A stretch of 29,451 nucleotides of DNA from an uncultured Eubacteriales bacterium. GTDB lineage: Bacteria; Bacillota; Clostridia; Oscillospirales; Oscillospiraceae. The translations under genes and the position numbers were made by a program. The stretch lies in the NCBI GenBank assembly GCA_900546075.1, contig URBH01000026.1, positions 1-29,451 on the forward strand, given 5' to 3'. The notes beneath the pieces were generated by a model, which searched no databases, was not told the DNA's origin, and saw only the letters and a program-made list of their open reading frames with translations. Shown piece by piece: positions 15,382-23,766 of this stretch (its first letter is position 1; every line of letters starts with the position of its first letter).

Positions 15382-16269
15382 TCACAGCATTTCTTTTGCC
15401 AGCATCAGCGCGCCGGCCGCTGCGTCCTGCTCCGGCTCCGTGCAGGTAAGAGCGGGATACTGCCTGCCCATTTCCGTGACAAATGCCTCCCGAAGCTTGG
15501 TGTCATGCTCCAGCAGTCCGCCCAGCATGGCAACCTTTCCGGCTTTGATGTCCAGCTGACGCGCCACCGCGCCGACTAAGCCGGTCATCTTGACGGCATT
15601 GTCCCGGATGATTGCCAGAGCGACCCCGTCGCCCTGCCCGGCTGCCTGCTCCACCAGGGGCGCCAATGCCGCAATCCGGCTCTTGTCGCCGCCGTAGGTG
15701 TAGGAAATGATCTTCTTCTGGTCGTCCAGTTCCATCTCCTCGGCCAGCAGCCGGGACAGCAGCGTCTTCTCGCCCCAGCCGTCCCAGGCGCGGGCAACCG
15801 CCGCCAGGGCATCCCTGCCCAGAGCGTAGCCGCTGCCCTCGTCGCCGATCAGATGTCCCCAGCCGCCGGAACGGGCGTAGTCCCCCGCCCCGTTCTTTCC
15901 GAAGCAGATGGAGCCGGTACCGGCAATCAGGGCAATACCCGCTTCGCCGGACAGCGCGCCGTTCAGGGCGATCACCTGATCGCCTACCAGCTTCCAGTTT
16001 TCGATGCCGCCCCGGGTCATTTCCGTCTCTACGATACGGGTCATTTCCTTGTTGCTGATACCGGCGGAGCCGATGCAAAGCGCCCGGCAATGACCCACTC
16101 CGTTCAGATAGGCGCAAAGCTCCCGCAGCAGCGCGGAGAATCGTTCCGCGCCGATGCTGTTCATATTGAAGGGGCCGAACACCGCTGTGTCCAGCACCTT
16201 TCCCTCCGGCGAGGCGCAGACTACCTTGGTCTTGGTGCCGCCGCCGTCTACTCCTGCAATAAAGTCCAT
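15382..16269 (-). CDS. murK: MurNAc/GlcNAc kinase, BadF/BadG/BcrA ATPase family (MurK-like)
   Basis: A 295-residue kinase with the ATP motifs VDGGGTKTKVVCA at the N-terminus, CIGSAGIS, ALIAGTGSICFGKN and SGGWGHLIGDEGSGYALGRDAL. These mark the N-acetylhexosamine kinase branch of the BadF/BcrA family. A member from Clostridium acetobutylicum (MurK) is known to phosphorylate both MurNAc and GlcNAc. Position between an esterase and AnmK, two genes from MurQ, favours the same role here. The symbol is by context, and GlcNAc or glucosamine alone remain possible substrates. AAAGGA precedes the ATG. Confidence 0.88.
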   Translation of the reverse strand: MDFIAGVDGGGTKTKVVCASPEGKVLDTAVFGPFNMNSIGAERFSALLRELCAYLNGVGHCRALCIGSAGISNKEMTRIVETEMTRGGIENWKLVGDQVIALNGALSGEAGIALIAGTGSICFGKNGAGDYARSGGWGHLIGDEGSGYALGRDALAAVARAWDGWGEKTLLSRLLAEEMELDDQKKIISYTYGGDKSRIAALAPLVEQAAGQGDGVALAIIRDNAVKMTGLVGAVARQLDIKAGKVAMLGGLLEHDTKLREAFVTEMGRQYPALTCTEPEQDAAAGALMLAKEML

Positions 16270-16287
16270 CCGTTTTTTCCTTTCGTC

Positions 16288-17022
16288 CTACAGCAGGTAA
16301 TCCAGAGCCTTCCGAACCGCCGCGTCCCAGAACACCCAATTGTGGATGCCCTCCCAGTGTTCAAACCGGATATCCGCGCCCAACGCCGTCAGCTTGTCCG
16401 CCAGCCGCACGTTGGCGGCGTACAGGCCGTCCTGCTCGCCGCAGGCCATATAAAGCTTCGGCAGCCCGGACGCATCCGATTTTTCTGCCAGTGTCAGCAG
16501 ATTGCAGTCCGCCGGGATTTTCAGGGACTGGCCGAACACGGCCTGAAGCTCTCGTTTCTCCGCGGCTGTCTGCCCGGCGGCAAATTCCTCGATATCCGCC
16601 ACGGCGGAGAAAGTCGCCGCGCCGGCGTAACGCTCCGGGGTTTGCAGCACGCATTTCAGCGTGCCGTAGCCGCCCATGGAAAGACCCATCATGTAGTTCT
16701 TCTCCCGCCGGGCGGAGAACCCGAAAAAACCCCGGCAAAGCTCCGGCAGCTCGTCATGGATAAAGGTGAAATAGGGAATTCCCTGCTCCATGTCCGTATA
16801 GAAGCTTCGCTGAACCTCCGGGATCACCAGTGCAGCGCCCTTTTCCCGGGCATAACGCTCCACGCTGGTGTACCGCGTCCAGCCCGTGCAGTTGTCCTCC
16901 AGCCCGTGGAGCAGATACACCACCGGCACCTGGGACAAATCGGTTTTCTCCGGCAAAATCACGGTCATGGAGGTATTCATCGCCATGGCATCCGACCGGA
17001 AATCACAACGCAGATGTGCCAT
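16288..17022 (-). CDS. Alpha/beta-hydrolase esterase (esterase D / EstA type)
   Basis: A 244-residue serine esterase. The oxyanion-side motif is YLLHGLEDNCTGW, the nucleophile elbow is GLSMGGYG, and the catalytic His is probably in WEGIHNWVFWD near the C-terminus. There is no signal peptide, so it acts in the cytoplasm. The family includes short-chain acyl esterases such as lactococcal tributyrin esterase, and carbohydrate acetyl esterases. It starts two bases after the murQ stop, with its ribosome-binding site inside murQ, so the two are probably coupled. In this setting, removal of O-acetyl groups from MurNAc is a reasonable but untested role. Confidence 0.88.
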   Translation of the reverse strand: MAHLRCDFRSDAMAMNTSMTVILPEKTDLSQVPVVYLLHGLEDNCTGWTRYTSVERYAREKGAALVIPEVQRSFYTDMEQGIPYFTFIHDELPELCRGFFGFSARREKNYMMGLSMGGYGTLKCVLQTPERYAGAATFSAVADIEEFAAGQTAAEKRELQAVFGQSLKIPADCNLLTLAEKSDASGLPKLYMACGEQDGLYAANVRLADKLTALGADIRFEHWEGIHNWVFWDAAVRKALDYLL

Positions 17023-17024
17023 AA

Positions 17025-17921
17025 TCAGTTCTCCCCCACGGCCTGGGCGACCCGTCCCTCATGGGCTTCCAGCCGCTGCTCGGCGTCATGGACGTCGCCG
17101 CCGGTTTTCAGCATGACAATGGCGACCTTTGCCCGGTAGCCGCACTGCTCCAGAGCCTTAGTAGCCGTATCGTAATCCACGCCGGTGGCTTCGCAGACGA
17201 TGCGCTTGCACCGCTCCACCAGCTTCTCGTTGGTGGCTTTCACGTCCACCATCAGGTTGCCGTAGACCTTACCCAGCTTAATCATCGCGCCGGTGGAGAG
17301 CATATTCAGCACCATTTTCTGGGCAGTGCCGCTCTTCATCCGGGTAGAGCCGGTGACCACCTCGGGGCCGGGGGTGGGGGTGATGGCGATTTCCGCCGTC
17401 TTCTCCACCTGGGAACCGGGGTTGCAGGAAATGCCGATAACATGGGCGCCCTGCTCCTTGGCGTAATTCATGGCGCCCAGCACATAAGGGGTTCTGCCGG
17501 AGGCGGCAATGCCCACCAGCACGTCCTTGCTGCCAAAGTCGATTTTCTTCAAATCCTCCGCGCCCAGGGCTTCGTCGTCCTCCGCGCCTTCCTTTGCCCG
17601 GAAAATCGCCTCGTTTCCGCCGGCGATCAGGCCGATCACCTCGCCGGGATCGGTAGAATAGGTAGGCGGGCATTCCACTGCATCCAGAATGCCCAGGCGT
17701 CCGGAGGTACCGCAGCCGCTGTAGACCAGCCGTCCGCCCTGCTTGAGCTGAGCGGCGATCACATCCACCGCCTGGGCAATGTGTTCGGCCTCATCTCCCA
17801 CCGCCACGGCGACCTTTTTATCTTCTTCGTTGATCAGCTTGACCATACTCAGCGTACTCATGGTGTCGATCTGTGCAGTCCGGCTGTTACGCTGTTCTGT
17901 CTTGATAGAATTGAGATCCAT
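17025..17921 (-). CDS. murQ: N-acetylmuramic acid 6-phosphate etherase
   Basis: A 298-residue SIS-domain lyase that removes the lactyl ether from MurNAc-6-phosphate, giving GlcNAc-6-phosphate and D-lactate. Visible signatures are YSGCGTSGRLGILDAVECPPT and GSTRMKSGTAQKMVLNM. Glu83 (in VECPPT) and Glu114 (in EGAEDD) fall at exactly the positions reported as catalytic in E. coli MurQ. Length is standard. TGGAGGAA precedes the ATG. This is the key enzyme identifying the cargo as peptidoglycan salvage; NagA and NagB for the next steps are not in the window. Confidence 0.97.
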   Translation of the reverse strand: MDLNSIKTEQRNSRTAQIDTMSTLSMVKLINEEDKKVAVAVGDEAEHIAQAVDVIAAQLKQGGRLVYSGCGTSGRLGILDAVECPPTYSTDPGEVIGLIAGGNEAIFRAKEGAEDDEALGAEDLKKIDFGSKDVLVGIAASGRTPYVLGAMNYAKEQGAHVIGISCNPGSQVEKTAEIAITPTPGPEVVTGSTRMKSGTAQKMVLNMLSTGAMIKLGKVYGNLMVDVKATNEKLVERCKRIVCEATGVDYDTATKALEQCGYRAKVAIVMLKTGGDVHDAEQRLEAHEGRVAQAVGEN

Positions 17922-17950
17922 GTCATTCCTCCAATTACGCTCAACCCCGG

Positions 17951-17971
17951 GCGGAGGGTTTCCCCATCCGC
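17951..17971 (-). promoter_or_regulatory. Intercistronic hairpin between the F-type ATPase gene and murQ
   Basis: On the minus strand, GCGGATGGGGAAACCCTCCGC folds into a GC-rich stem with a GAAA loop and no following T-run. It may stabilise or process the mRNA. The 81-bp gap around it (17922-18002) shows no clear promoter. Confidence 0.45.
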
Positions 17972-18002
17972 GCCGGTGCCGCGCTTTCGTTATTTCTGTG
18001 AT

Positions 18003-18953
18003 TCAATCGCAAAGAGAACAGGCAACAAAGTGATCCGGACTGACTTCCTTCAGGCAGACATTCTCCTTGCACTTATCCGTTGCGTAGGGGCAGCGGGGCG
18101 CGAACCGGCAGCCGGGTGCAGGATTGATGGGGCTGGTAACCTCGCCCCGGAGCATGAAGCCCTCTCTGTTCCGCTTGGACAGATCAATGGTGGGTACCGC
18201 GTGAAGCAGTGCCTTGGTATAGGGGTGTACAGGGTTGGCAAACAGCTCCGCAGTCTTCGCGTGCTCCACCACCTGTCCCATATACATGACCATGATCTCG
18301 TCGCTGATGTGCTTCACCACGCACAGATCGTGGGTGATGAACATATAGGAAAGCTCCCGCTGCTCCTGCAAATCCATCAGCAGGTTCAGGATCTGCGCCT
18401 GAATGGACACGTCCAGAGCCGAGACCGGCTCGTCGCAGACGATGAACTTGGGGCTTACCGCCATGGCTCTGGCCAGGCCGACCCGCTGGCGCAGGCCGCC
18501 GTCCAGCTCGTGGGGGAACAGGTTCGCCTGATCCGCAGGCAGACCGCACATGTCCATGATCTCCCGGACATTCTCGTTGATTTCTGCCTTTGTTTTCAGC
18601 AGGCCGCACACCTGCACCGGCTCGGCGATCAGATTGTGAACGGACATACGAGGGTCAAGGGAGCTGTAGGGATCCTGGAAGACCATCTGCATGTTCAGAT
18701 GAATCTTCTGCATATCCTTGCCCTTGTATTTCAGAATGTTTTCCCCGTTGTACAGCACCTCACCGGAAGTTGCCGGTTGGAGCCGCAGAATGGTTCTGCC
18801 CAGGGTGGACTTTCCGCAGCCGCTTTCGCCCACCACGCCCAGGGTCTTGCCGGGCATGATCTTCAGGTTGACGTCCTCAACGGCATGGAGCATTCCCGCG
18901 CCTGTCTTGAAATATTTTTTCAGATTCTTCGTTTCAACAAGAGGCATTGCCAT
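18003..18953 (-). CDS. Oligopeptide/dipeptide ABC transporter ATPase, F-type subunit
   Basis: A 316-residue ATPase. Walker A is GESGCGKS and Walker B is FIVCDEPVSALD. The C-terminal oligo_HPY-type extension contains the Cys cluster CRFAPRCPYATDKC, typical of OppD/OppF and DppD/DppF and linked to an iron-sulfur site in some members. The ABC signature reads LDGGL instead of LSGGQ; to my knowledge DGG variants are seen in other Firmicutes F-type subunits. It would pair with the D-type ATPase encoded directly upstream (one-base gap). The start at 18953 follows GGAGGA. Confidence 0.94.
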   Translation of the reverse strand: MAMPLVETKNLKKYFKTGAGMLHAVEDVNLKIMPGKTLGVVGESGCGKSTLGRTILRLQPATSGEVLYNGENILKYKGKDMQKIHLNMQMVFQDPYSSLDPRMSVHNLIAEPVQVCGLLKTKAEINENVREIMDMCGLPADQANLFPHELDGGLRQRVGLARAMAVSPKFIVCDEPVSALDVSIQAQILNLLMDLQEQRELSYMFITHDLCVVKHISDEIMVMYMGQVVEHAKTAELFANPVHPYTKALLHAVPTIDLSKRNREGFMLRGEVTSPINPAPGCRFAPRCPYATDKCKENVCLKEVSPDHFVACSLCD

Positions 18954-18954
18954 A

Positions 18955-19944
18955 TCAGAACTCCTCCTTCTCGGCATAACGGTGGCACAGGATGCCGTGT
19001 TCGCCGCACACGTGCATGGACGGCGCTTCCGTCCGGCAACGCTCCGTGGCGTACTCGCAGCGGTCGGCGAAGCAGCAGCCCTTGTATTCCACTCTGGGGT
19101 CGGCCATGTGTCCGGCGATGGGGTGCAGCCGGGGCTGATCGTCATGGAGATTGGGGATGCAGTTAAACAGGCCCGCGGTATAGGGGTGGTTCTCCTTCCG
19201 CTGGAACACGATCTCAACAGGGCCATACTCCACCACGCGTCCCGCGTAGACCACGGAAACGGAGTCGCAGAACTGCGCCACAACGCCCAGATCGTGGGTA
19301 ATGAGCATGACGGAGGTATTGAATTTCTCCCGCAGCTGCTTCATCAGCTCCAGAATCTGCGCCTGAATGGTCACGTCCAGAGCCGTGGTCGGCTCGTCGG
19401 CCAGCAGCAGCTCCGGCTCCGCAACCAGCGCCATGGCGATGACGACTCTCTGCTTCATGCCGCCGGAGAACTCGTGGGGGAAGCTCTTCTTCCGCTGGGG
19501 CGGGATGCCAACCAGGGTCATCATCTCGTCCACACGCTTGTTCTTCTCCTCCCGGGTCATTTCCGGGAAGTGCAGGTTCAGCACTTCGAGGATCTGGTCG
19601 CCCACCGTCTGGGTGGGGTTCAGGCTGGTCATGGGGTCCTGGAAGATCATGGAGATGCGCTTGCCCCGCAGAGGCAGCATTTCCGCCTCCGGCAGGTTCA
19701 GCAGCTCCTGACCGTCATAGACGATGGAACCGCCGGTCACCTCGCCCACCCGTTCCGGCAGCAGCCGCAGGATGGACAGCGCCAGGGTGGTTTTTCCCGC
19801 GCCGGTCTCACCCACCAGGCCGCGGGCTTCGCCGCGAACCAGCTTCAGGTTGAAATTGTTGACCGCGTGAACCACTGCGTCGTCTGTATTGTACCGGACG
19901 GTCAGATCGGAAATCTCCATCAGGTTATCTTGTTTCTTTTCCAT
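18955..19944 (-). CDS. Oligopeptide/dipeptide ABC transporter ATPase, D-type subunit
   Basis: A 329-residue ATPase with Walker A GETGAGKT (about residues 45-52), Q-loop FQDPMTSLNP, an intact signature FSGGMKQR, Walker B LLLADEPTTALD and switch His in LITHDLG. The C-terminal CCFADRCEYATERC cluster matches the peptide-importer subfamily. I prefer the ATG at 19944, since GGAGG lies nine bases upstream. With the F subunit, two permeases and the binding protein it completes an Opp/Dpp-type importer. In this cargo it likely imports muropeptides or cell-wall peptides. Confidence 0.95.
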   Translation of the reverse strand: MEKKQDNLMEISDLTVRYNTDDAVVHAVNNFNLKLVRGEARGLVGETGAGKTTLALSILRLLPERVGEVTGGSIVYDGQELLNLPEAEMLPLRGKRISMIFQDPMTSLNPTQTVGDQILEVLNLHFPEMTREEKNKRVDEMMTLVGIPPQRKKSFPHEFSGGMKQRVVIAMALVAEPELLLADEPTTALDVTIQAQILELMKQLREKFNTSVMLITHDLGVVAQFCDSVSVVYAGRVVEYGPVEIVFQRKENHPYTAGLFNCIPNLHDDQPRLHPIAGHMADPRVEYKGCCFADRCEYATERCRTEAPSMHVCGEHGILCHRYAEKEEF

Positions 19945-19957
19945 CTGTACGTCCTCC

Positions 19958-20833
19958 TTATTTCTTGGTTCTGGGGTCAAAGGCATCCCGCAGGCCGTCG
20001 CCGATGAAGTTGACCGCCATAACGGTCAGGCAGATGCAGATGCCGGGAATCAGGCCGAGGTAGGGATAGGCCTGAATGTTGATCTTGTTTTCGGAGATGA
20101 TGGTGCCCCATTCCGGCGTGGGAGAGGCGACGCCCAGACCCAGGTAGCCCATGGAGGAGATACTCAGGATGGTCTGGCCGAGACACAGTGTCGCGGAAAC
20201 GATGATGGGGCCGATGCCGTTGGGCAGGATGTGCTTGAGGATGATGCGCAGGGAGCTGCATCCGTAGCACTTGGCGGCCTCCACGAACTCCACGTTCCGC
20301 AGGGTCAGCACGGAGGAGCGGACGATTCTGGCAAACCGCGCCACCTGGGAAATTGCCAGCGCAACCACCAGCTTCCAGACGCCGTTGCCCATGGCGGTGA
20401 TGATGGCCATGGCCAGCAGAGAGGAAGGAACTGCCATCAGGATGTCCACGATCCGCATAAGGAAGCTATCCACCTTGCCGCCAAAGAAACCGGCGGCGCC
20501 GCCGATCAGCGCACCGATCACAAAGGCGATGCCGATGATGGCGAAGGAGCACAGCAGAGAAATTCTGCCGCCGTACAGGACACGGGCAAACAGGTCACGG
20601 CCAAATTCGTCCGTACCGAAGATGTACAGCGGATTGGGGCTGGTGAACCGGTCGGAAATGTGCAGCTTGGTCACGTTTTCATAGCTGCTCAGAATCGGGG
20701 CGGCCAGCACCGCCAGGAACACGAAAGCCAGCAGGAACACGCCGAACATGGCCAGCTTGTTCTTGCGGAAGCGGAACATGACCAGCTCGCCGGTGCTGTA
20801 TTCGGAAAGAGATTTTTTACGACGTTTCAACAT
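19958..20833 (-). CDS. Oligopeptide/dipeptide ABC transporter permease, C-type subunit
   Basis: A 291-residue inner-membrane permease with about six helices. The N-terminal cytoplasmic stretch and first helix are followed by FGTDEFGRDLFARVLYGGR, a hallmark of DppC/OppC. The ATPase-contacting loop is FVEAAKCYGCSSLRIILKHI and the C-terminal region is GLGVASPTPEWG. It lies 15 bases after the B-type permease gene and 13 bases before the D-type ATPase gene. Confidence 0.95.
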   Translation of the reverse strand: MLKRRKKSLSEYSTGELVMFRFRKNKLAMFGVFLLAFVFLAVLAAPILSSYENVTKLHISDRFTSPNPLYIFGTDEFGRDLFARVLYGGRISLLCSFAIIGIAFVIGALIGGAAGFFGGKVDSFLMRIVDILMAVPSSLLAMAIITAMGNGVWKLVVALAISQVARFARIVRSSVLTLRNVEFVEAAKCYGCSSLRIILKHILPNGIGPIIVSATLCLGQTILSISSMGYLGLGVASPTPEWGTIISENKINIQAYPYLGLIPGICICLTVMAVNFIGDGLRDAFDPRTKK

Positions 20834-20848
20834 ACGCTTTGCCCTCCA

Positions 20849-21778
20849 TCAGGATGCCAGGTCAATTCTGGGGTCAATCACCGCGCACAGCAGGTCTACC
20901 AGAAGATTGATCACGCCAACGATCACCGTCACGAAGATGATCGTGCCCAGCACCACGGGAACGTCCCGGGATTTCACGGCGCTTAAAAGCATCGTGCCGA
21001 CGCCGGGAATGGTGAAAATGTTTTCCGTAACCACAGCGCCGCCGATGGTGCCGGCAAAGCTCACGCCGATCTGGGTCACGACGGGGATCATGCCGTTGCG
21101 CAGGGCATGATGACGGATGACCGTCTTGTTGGGTGCGCCCTTGGCCTTGGCGGTACGGATGTAGTCCTGCCGGATAACGTCCAGCATACTGGTGCGGCTC
21201 ATGCGGATCATGGTAGCCATGGTGTTGGCACCCAGAATCAGCGTAGGCAGAATCAGGGACTTGGGAGAGTCAAAGCCGGAGGTGGGCAGCCAGTGCAGCG
21301 TCAGGCAGAACAGCACCTGACACATGGTGCCCAGCCAGAAGGCAGGCAGAGAGAACAGCAGCATCGCTACAAAGGAGCTGCCGTAGTCCAATAGACTATA
21401 TTGTTTGATGGCGGAGCCGATGCCCAAAGGCATACCCACCGCCACAGCAAACAGCATGGCAAGGGTAGACAGCAGGAGCGTATTGGGCAGGCGGCGGGCA
21501 AAACGGGCAAGCACCGCTTCGCCGTTGATCCAGGACTCGCCGAAGTCCAGCCGCAGAACGCCGCCCATATAGCGGACATAGCGAACCAGCAGCGGCTGAT
21601 CCAGACCCATTTCCGCCTTCTTCTCCGCGATCTGCTCCGGCGTTGCGTCGTCGCCCAGCAGCGAACGTGCCAGGTCGCCGGGGGCGGCGGACAGGATCAG
21701 GAACAGAACAAATGTCACACAAATGATAACCGGAATCAGCATCAGCAGCCGTTTTCCGGCGTATTTTAACCAGCTCAT
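20849..21778 (-). CDS. Oligopeptide/dipeptide ABC transporter permease, B-type subunit
   Basis: A 309-residue permease starting MSWLKYAGKRLLMLIPVI, which is the usual DppB/OppB opening. Other family blocks are LGLDQPLLVRYVRYMGG-like text (here MGLDQPLLVRYVRYMGG), the EAA-type loop YIRTAKAKGAPNKTVIRHHA and IFTIPGVGTMLLSAVKSRD. The start at 21778 is set by AAGGAGG eight bases upstream; the longer frame runs through the upstream hairpin. A terminator and a 162-bp hairpin separate it from the binding-protein gene, which should lower its expression relative to that gene. Confidence 0.95.
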   Translation of the reverse strand: MSWLKYAGKRLLMLIPVIICVTFVLFLILSAAPGDLARSLLGDDATPEQIAEKKAEMGLDQPLLVRYVRYMGGVLRLDFGESWINGEAVLARFARRLPNTLLLSTLAMLFAVAVGMPLGIGSAIKQYSLLDYGSSFVAMLLFSLPAFWLGTMCQVLFCLTLHWLPTSGFDSPKSLILPTLILGANTMATMIRMSRTSMLDVIRQDYIRTAKAKGAPNKTVIRHHALRNGMIPVVTQIGVSFAGTIGGAVVTENIFTIPGVGTMLLSAVKSRDVPVVLGTIIFVTVIVGVINLLVDLLCAVIDPRIDLAS

Positions 21779-21816
21779 TGATTTCCTCCTTGAAAAAGCG
21801 GGGCAATGAAAGTAAG

Positions 21817-21978
21817 CGGAACCTCTGATGAAATCGGCAAGAGCTGTGAGCGAGAGATTTTTCGACCAATCGAGGTATCGGAAACGGAGGAATACTTTGT
21901 GTATTCCCCGTTTTTGATACCGAAGAGTGGGCGGAAAAGATCCGCTCACAGCCGCAGACGATTTCATCAGAGATTCCG
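21817..21978. repeat. 162-bp long imperfect hairpin element, copy 1
   Basis: The whole interval folds on itself about one axis at 21897/21898. The outer arms share CTCTGATGAAATCG and GCTGTGAGCG. The inner stem is GGTATC...GATACC (21874-21921), with the apex GGAATAC / GTATTCC around TTTGT. The stem is about 80 bp with scattered mismatches. It lies in the gap between the binding-protein and permease genes. Confidence 0.8.
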
Positions 21979-21981
21979 AAA

Positions 21982-22027
21982 GAAAAGGGAAGCGGCGCGG
22001 CGTGTCACCGTTCCGCTTCCCTCTTTT
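21982..22027 (-). terminator. Terminator after the substrate-binding protein gene
   Basis: GGGAAGCGG (21987-21995) pairs with CCGCTTCCC (22013-22021). On the minus strand TTTTCT follows the stem. Partial readthrough would feed the transporter genes. Confidence 0.75.
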
Positions 22028-22059
22028 ACTCAGTCAGTTCTTGGGAATGCTGGGATGGA

Positions 22060-23649
22060 TCAGTTGAAGCTCCAGTCGCCGAAGTACATGTTACCCAGGC
22101 AGTGCGCCTTCACGCCACTCATGTTGGAACGGTACGCGATGGTCGCCAGGTCATTGACCAGAGGTACGTCATAGGCTTCTTCCGCCACGATGTTGCAGGC
22201 CTCGACATACATCGCCTTCCGCTCGTCGCCCTGAGCCGCACGGGCCTTCAGCAGGATCTCGGAGATCTCGCCGTCGCGCTGGAACACGCGGTTCTCCCAA
22301 GGCTTTCTGTCCAGGCGGTGGGCGGTGTACATGCCGTCCGCGTCAACCAGGGAGCAGAGATTGTTTATAATGTAGGCTTCGTAGGTACGGTTTGCAAACT
22401 CGCCGGAGTAGGTGGGGTAGTCGGTAGCCTTGACGGTGCAGTTGATGCCGATCTCCATCAGCTGAGCCTGGATGATCTTGCCAACGTTCTCCAGAGAGGA
22501 GCCGCTGGGAACGGACACCGCGAACTCTTCGCCGTTGTAGTTGGACTTGGCCAGATATTCCTTGGCGGCTTCCTGATCGTAGGGAACAACCTCAACGCCG
22601 TCAGCCTCGGTAACAAAGCTCAGGTAGTTGGAGCACATGTCCACGTTCAGAATTTCGCTGCGGCCGGCGTAGACGCCGTCGTTGATCATCTGCTTGTCGA
22701 TACCGGCCTGAACAGCCTTCCGGAAGTTGATGTCCTTGCAGGCGCCGGTCCAGTCGTTCAGGTACAGGGAGATACGGCCGGTGGACAGGGTGCTGTCCCA
22801 TGCCACGTCGGCGTTGCCGTCCAGACGGGTGCAGACGTCGATGGAGGGGCTGCGGACGACATCGTAGTCGCCGTTCTGCAGACCCAGAATCTGGGTGTTG
22901 GTGTCAGCAACGACCTGAATAACGATGTTCTTGATAGTGGGCTTGGTTCCCCAGTAGTCCTCGTTGGCGGTCAGGGTGGTGTGGTCGCCGCTGATCCACT
23001 CGACGAACTTGTAGGGGCCGGTGCCGATGGGGTTCTTGACGTACTCGTCGTCACCGACTTCGTCAAAGTAAGCCTTGCAGGCGATGCCGCCCAGACGGGA
23101 AGCCACGCCGTAGGGGAACGCCGCGTAGGGGCTGGACAGGGTCATCTTGACGGTGTAGTCGTCGATGATGTCGCACTGCTTGTAGTTGACAAACAGAGCG
23201 GTGCCGATGGGGCCTTCAAAGCCGTAGTCATAGGAGAACTTGACGTCCTCGGCGGTCATCTCCTGGCCGTTGTGGAACTTCACGCCCTTGCGCAGGTGGA
23301 AGGTGTACTCCAGGCCGTCGTCGGAGACTTCATAGCTTTCCGCCAGAGCGGGGGTCAGGGAGCCGTCGGCTTCCAGACGCAGCAGGCAGTCATACACGTT
23401 GGAAAGAACCAGGTTATCCGCGCCGGAGCAGCTCTGCTTGGACTGAGCGAAGAACCGGTAGGGCTCATCGGACGTTGCCAGAACGGCGGTGTCCTTCACG
23501 GTGCCGGTCTGCTCGCCCTGGGGCTTTGCAGCGTCGGCGGTCTTGTTGTCCGCAGTGGTGGGCTTTTCATTGGTTCCGTTTCCGGAGCCGCAGGCGCACA
23601 TGGAAACAGCCATGACGACAACCAGCAGCAATGCAAGAATCTTCTTCAT
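22060..23649 (-). CDS. Peptide-type ABC transporter substrate-binding lipoprotein (SBP family 5)
   Basis: A 529-residue secreted lipoprotein. The N-terminus is a lipoprotein signal (MKKILALLLVVVMAVS) with the likely acylated Cys at residue 20 (CACGSG), then a flexible Thr/Lys-rich linker. The mature part has family-5 blocks such as YDCLLRLEADGSLTPALAES, YTFHLRKGVKFHNGQEM and DVKFSYDYG, and the usual length. This family binds di- or oligopeptides and, in MppA, muropeptides. As the first gene of the operon, with its own strong promoter and a terminator behind it, it should be made in excess over the permeases. AGGAGG precedes the ATG. Confidence 0.95.
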   Translation of the reverse strand: MKKILALLLVVVMAVSMCACGSGNGTNEKPTTADNKTADAAKPQGEQTGTVKDTAVLATSDEPYRFFAQSKQSCSGADNLVLSNVYDCLLRLEADGSLTPALAESYEVSDDGLEYTFHLRKGVKFHNGQEMTAEDVKFSYDYGFEGPIGTALFVNYKQCDIIDDYTVKMTLSSPYAAFPYGVASRLGGIACKAYFDEVGDDEYVKNPIGTGPYKFVEWISGDHTTLTANEDYWGTKPTIKNIVIQVVADTNTQILGLQNGDYDVVRSPSIDVCTRLDGNADVAWDSTLSTGRISLYLNDWTGACKDINFRKAVQAGIDKQMINDGVYAGRSEILNVDMCSNYLSFVTEADGVEVVPYDQEAAKEYLAKSNYNGEEFAVSVPSGSSLENVGKIIQAQLMEIGINCTVKATDYPTYSGEFANRTYEAYIINNLCSLVDADGMYTAHRLDRKPWENRVFQRDGEISEILLKARAAQGDERKAMYVEACNIVAEEAYDVPLVNDLATIAYRSNMSGVKAHCLGNMYFGDWSFN

Positions 23650-23702
23650 AGTTTCCTCCTGTTTTTTTATTTGGATTTTTGTTTCCTTCCTAGGATGGCA
23701 TC

Positions 23703-23731
23703 AGTTTAACACCACGAAACGGATTTGTCAA
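23703..23731 (-). promoter_or_regulatory. Promoter of the peptidoglycan-salvage operon
   Basis: On the minus strand, TTGACA (23726-23731) and TAAACT (23703-23708) with a 17-base spacer, about 50 bases before the ATG. I could not pick out a clear operator for the RpiR-type regulator. Confidence 0.75.
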
Positions 23732-23766
23732 CGTCCTTCGGTCGACATGGAATCTTATTTCGCACT

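Noticed and set aside
22102..23709. 535-codon plus-strand frame opposite the substrate-binding protein
   Set aside because: Antisense shadow. The minus strand has a lipoprotein signal, SBP motifs, a promoter and a terminator.
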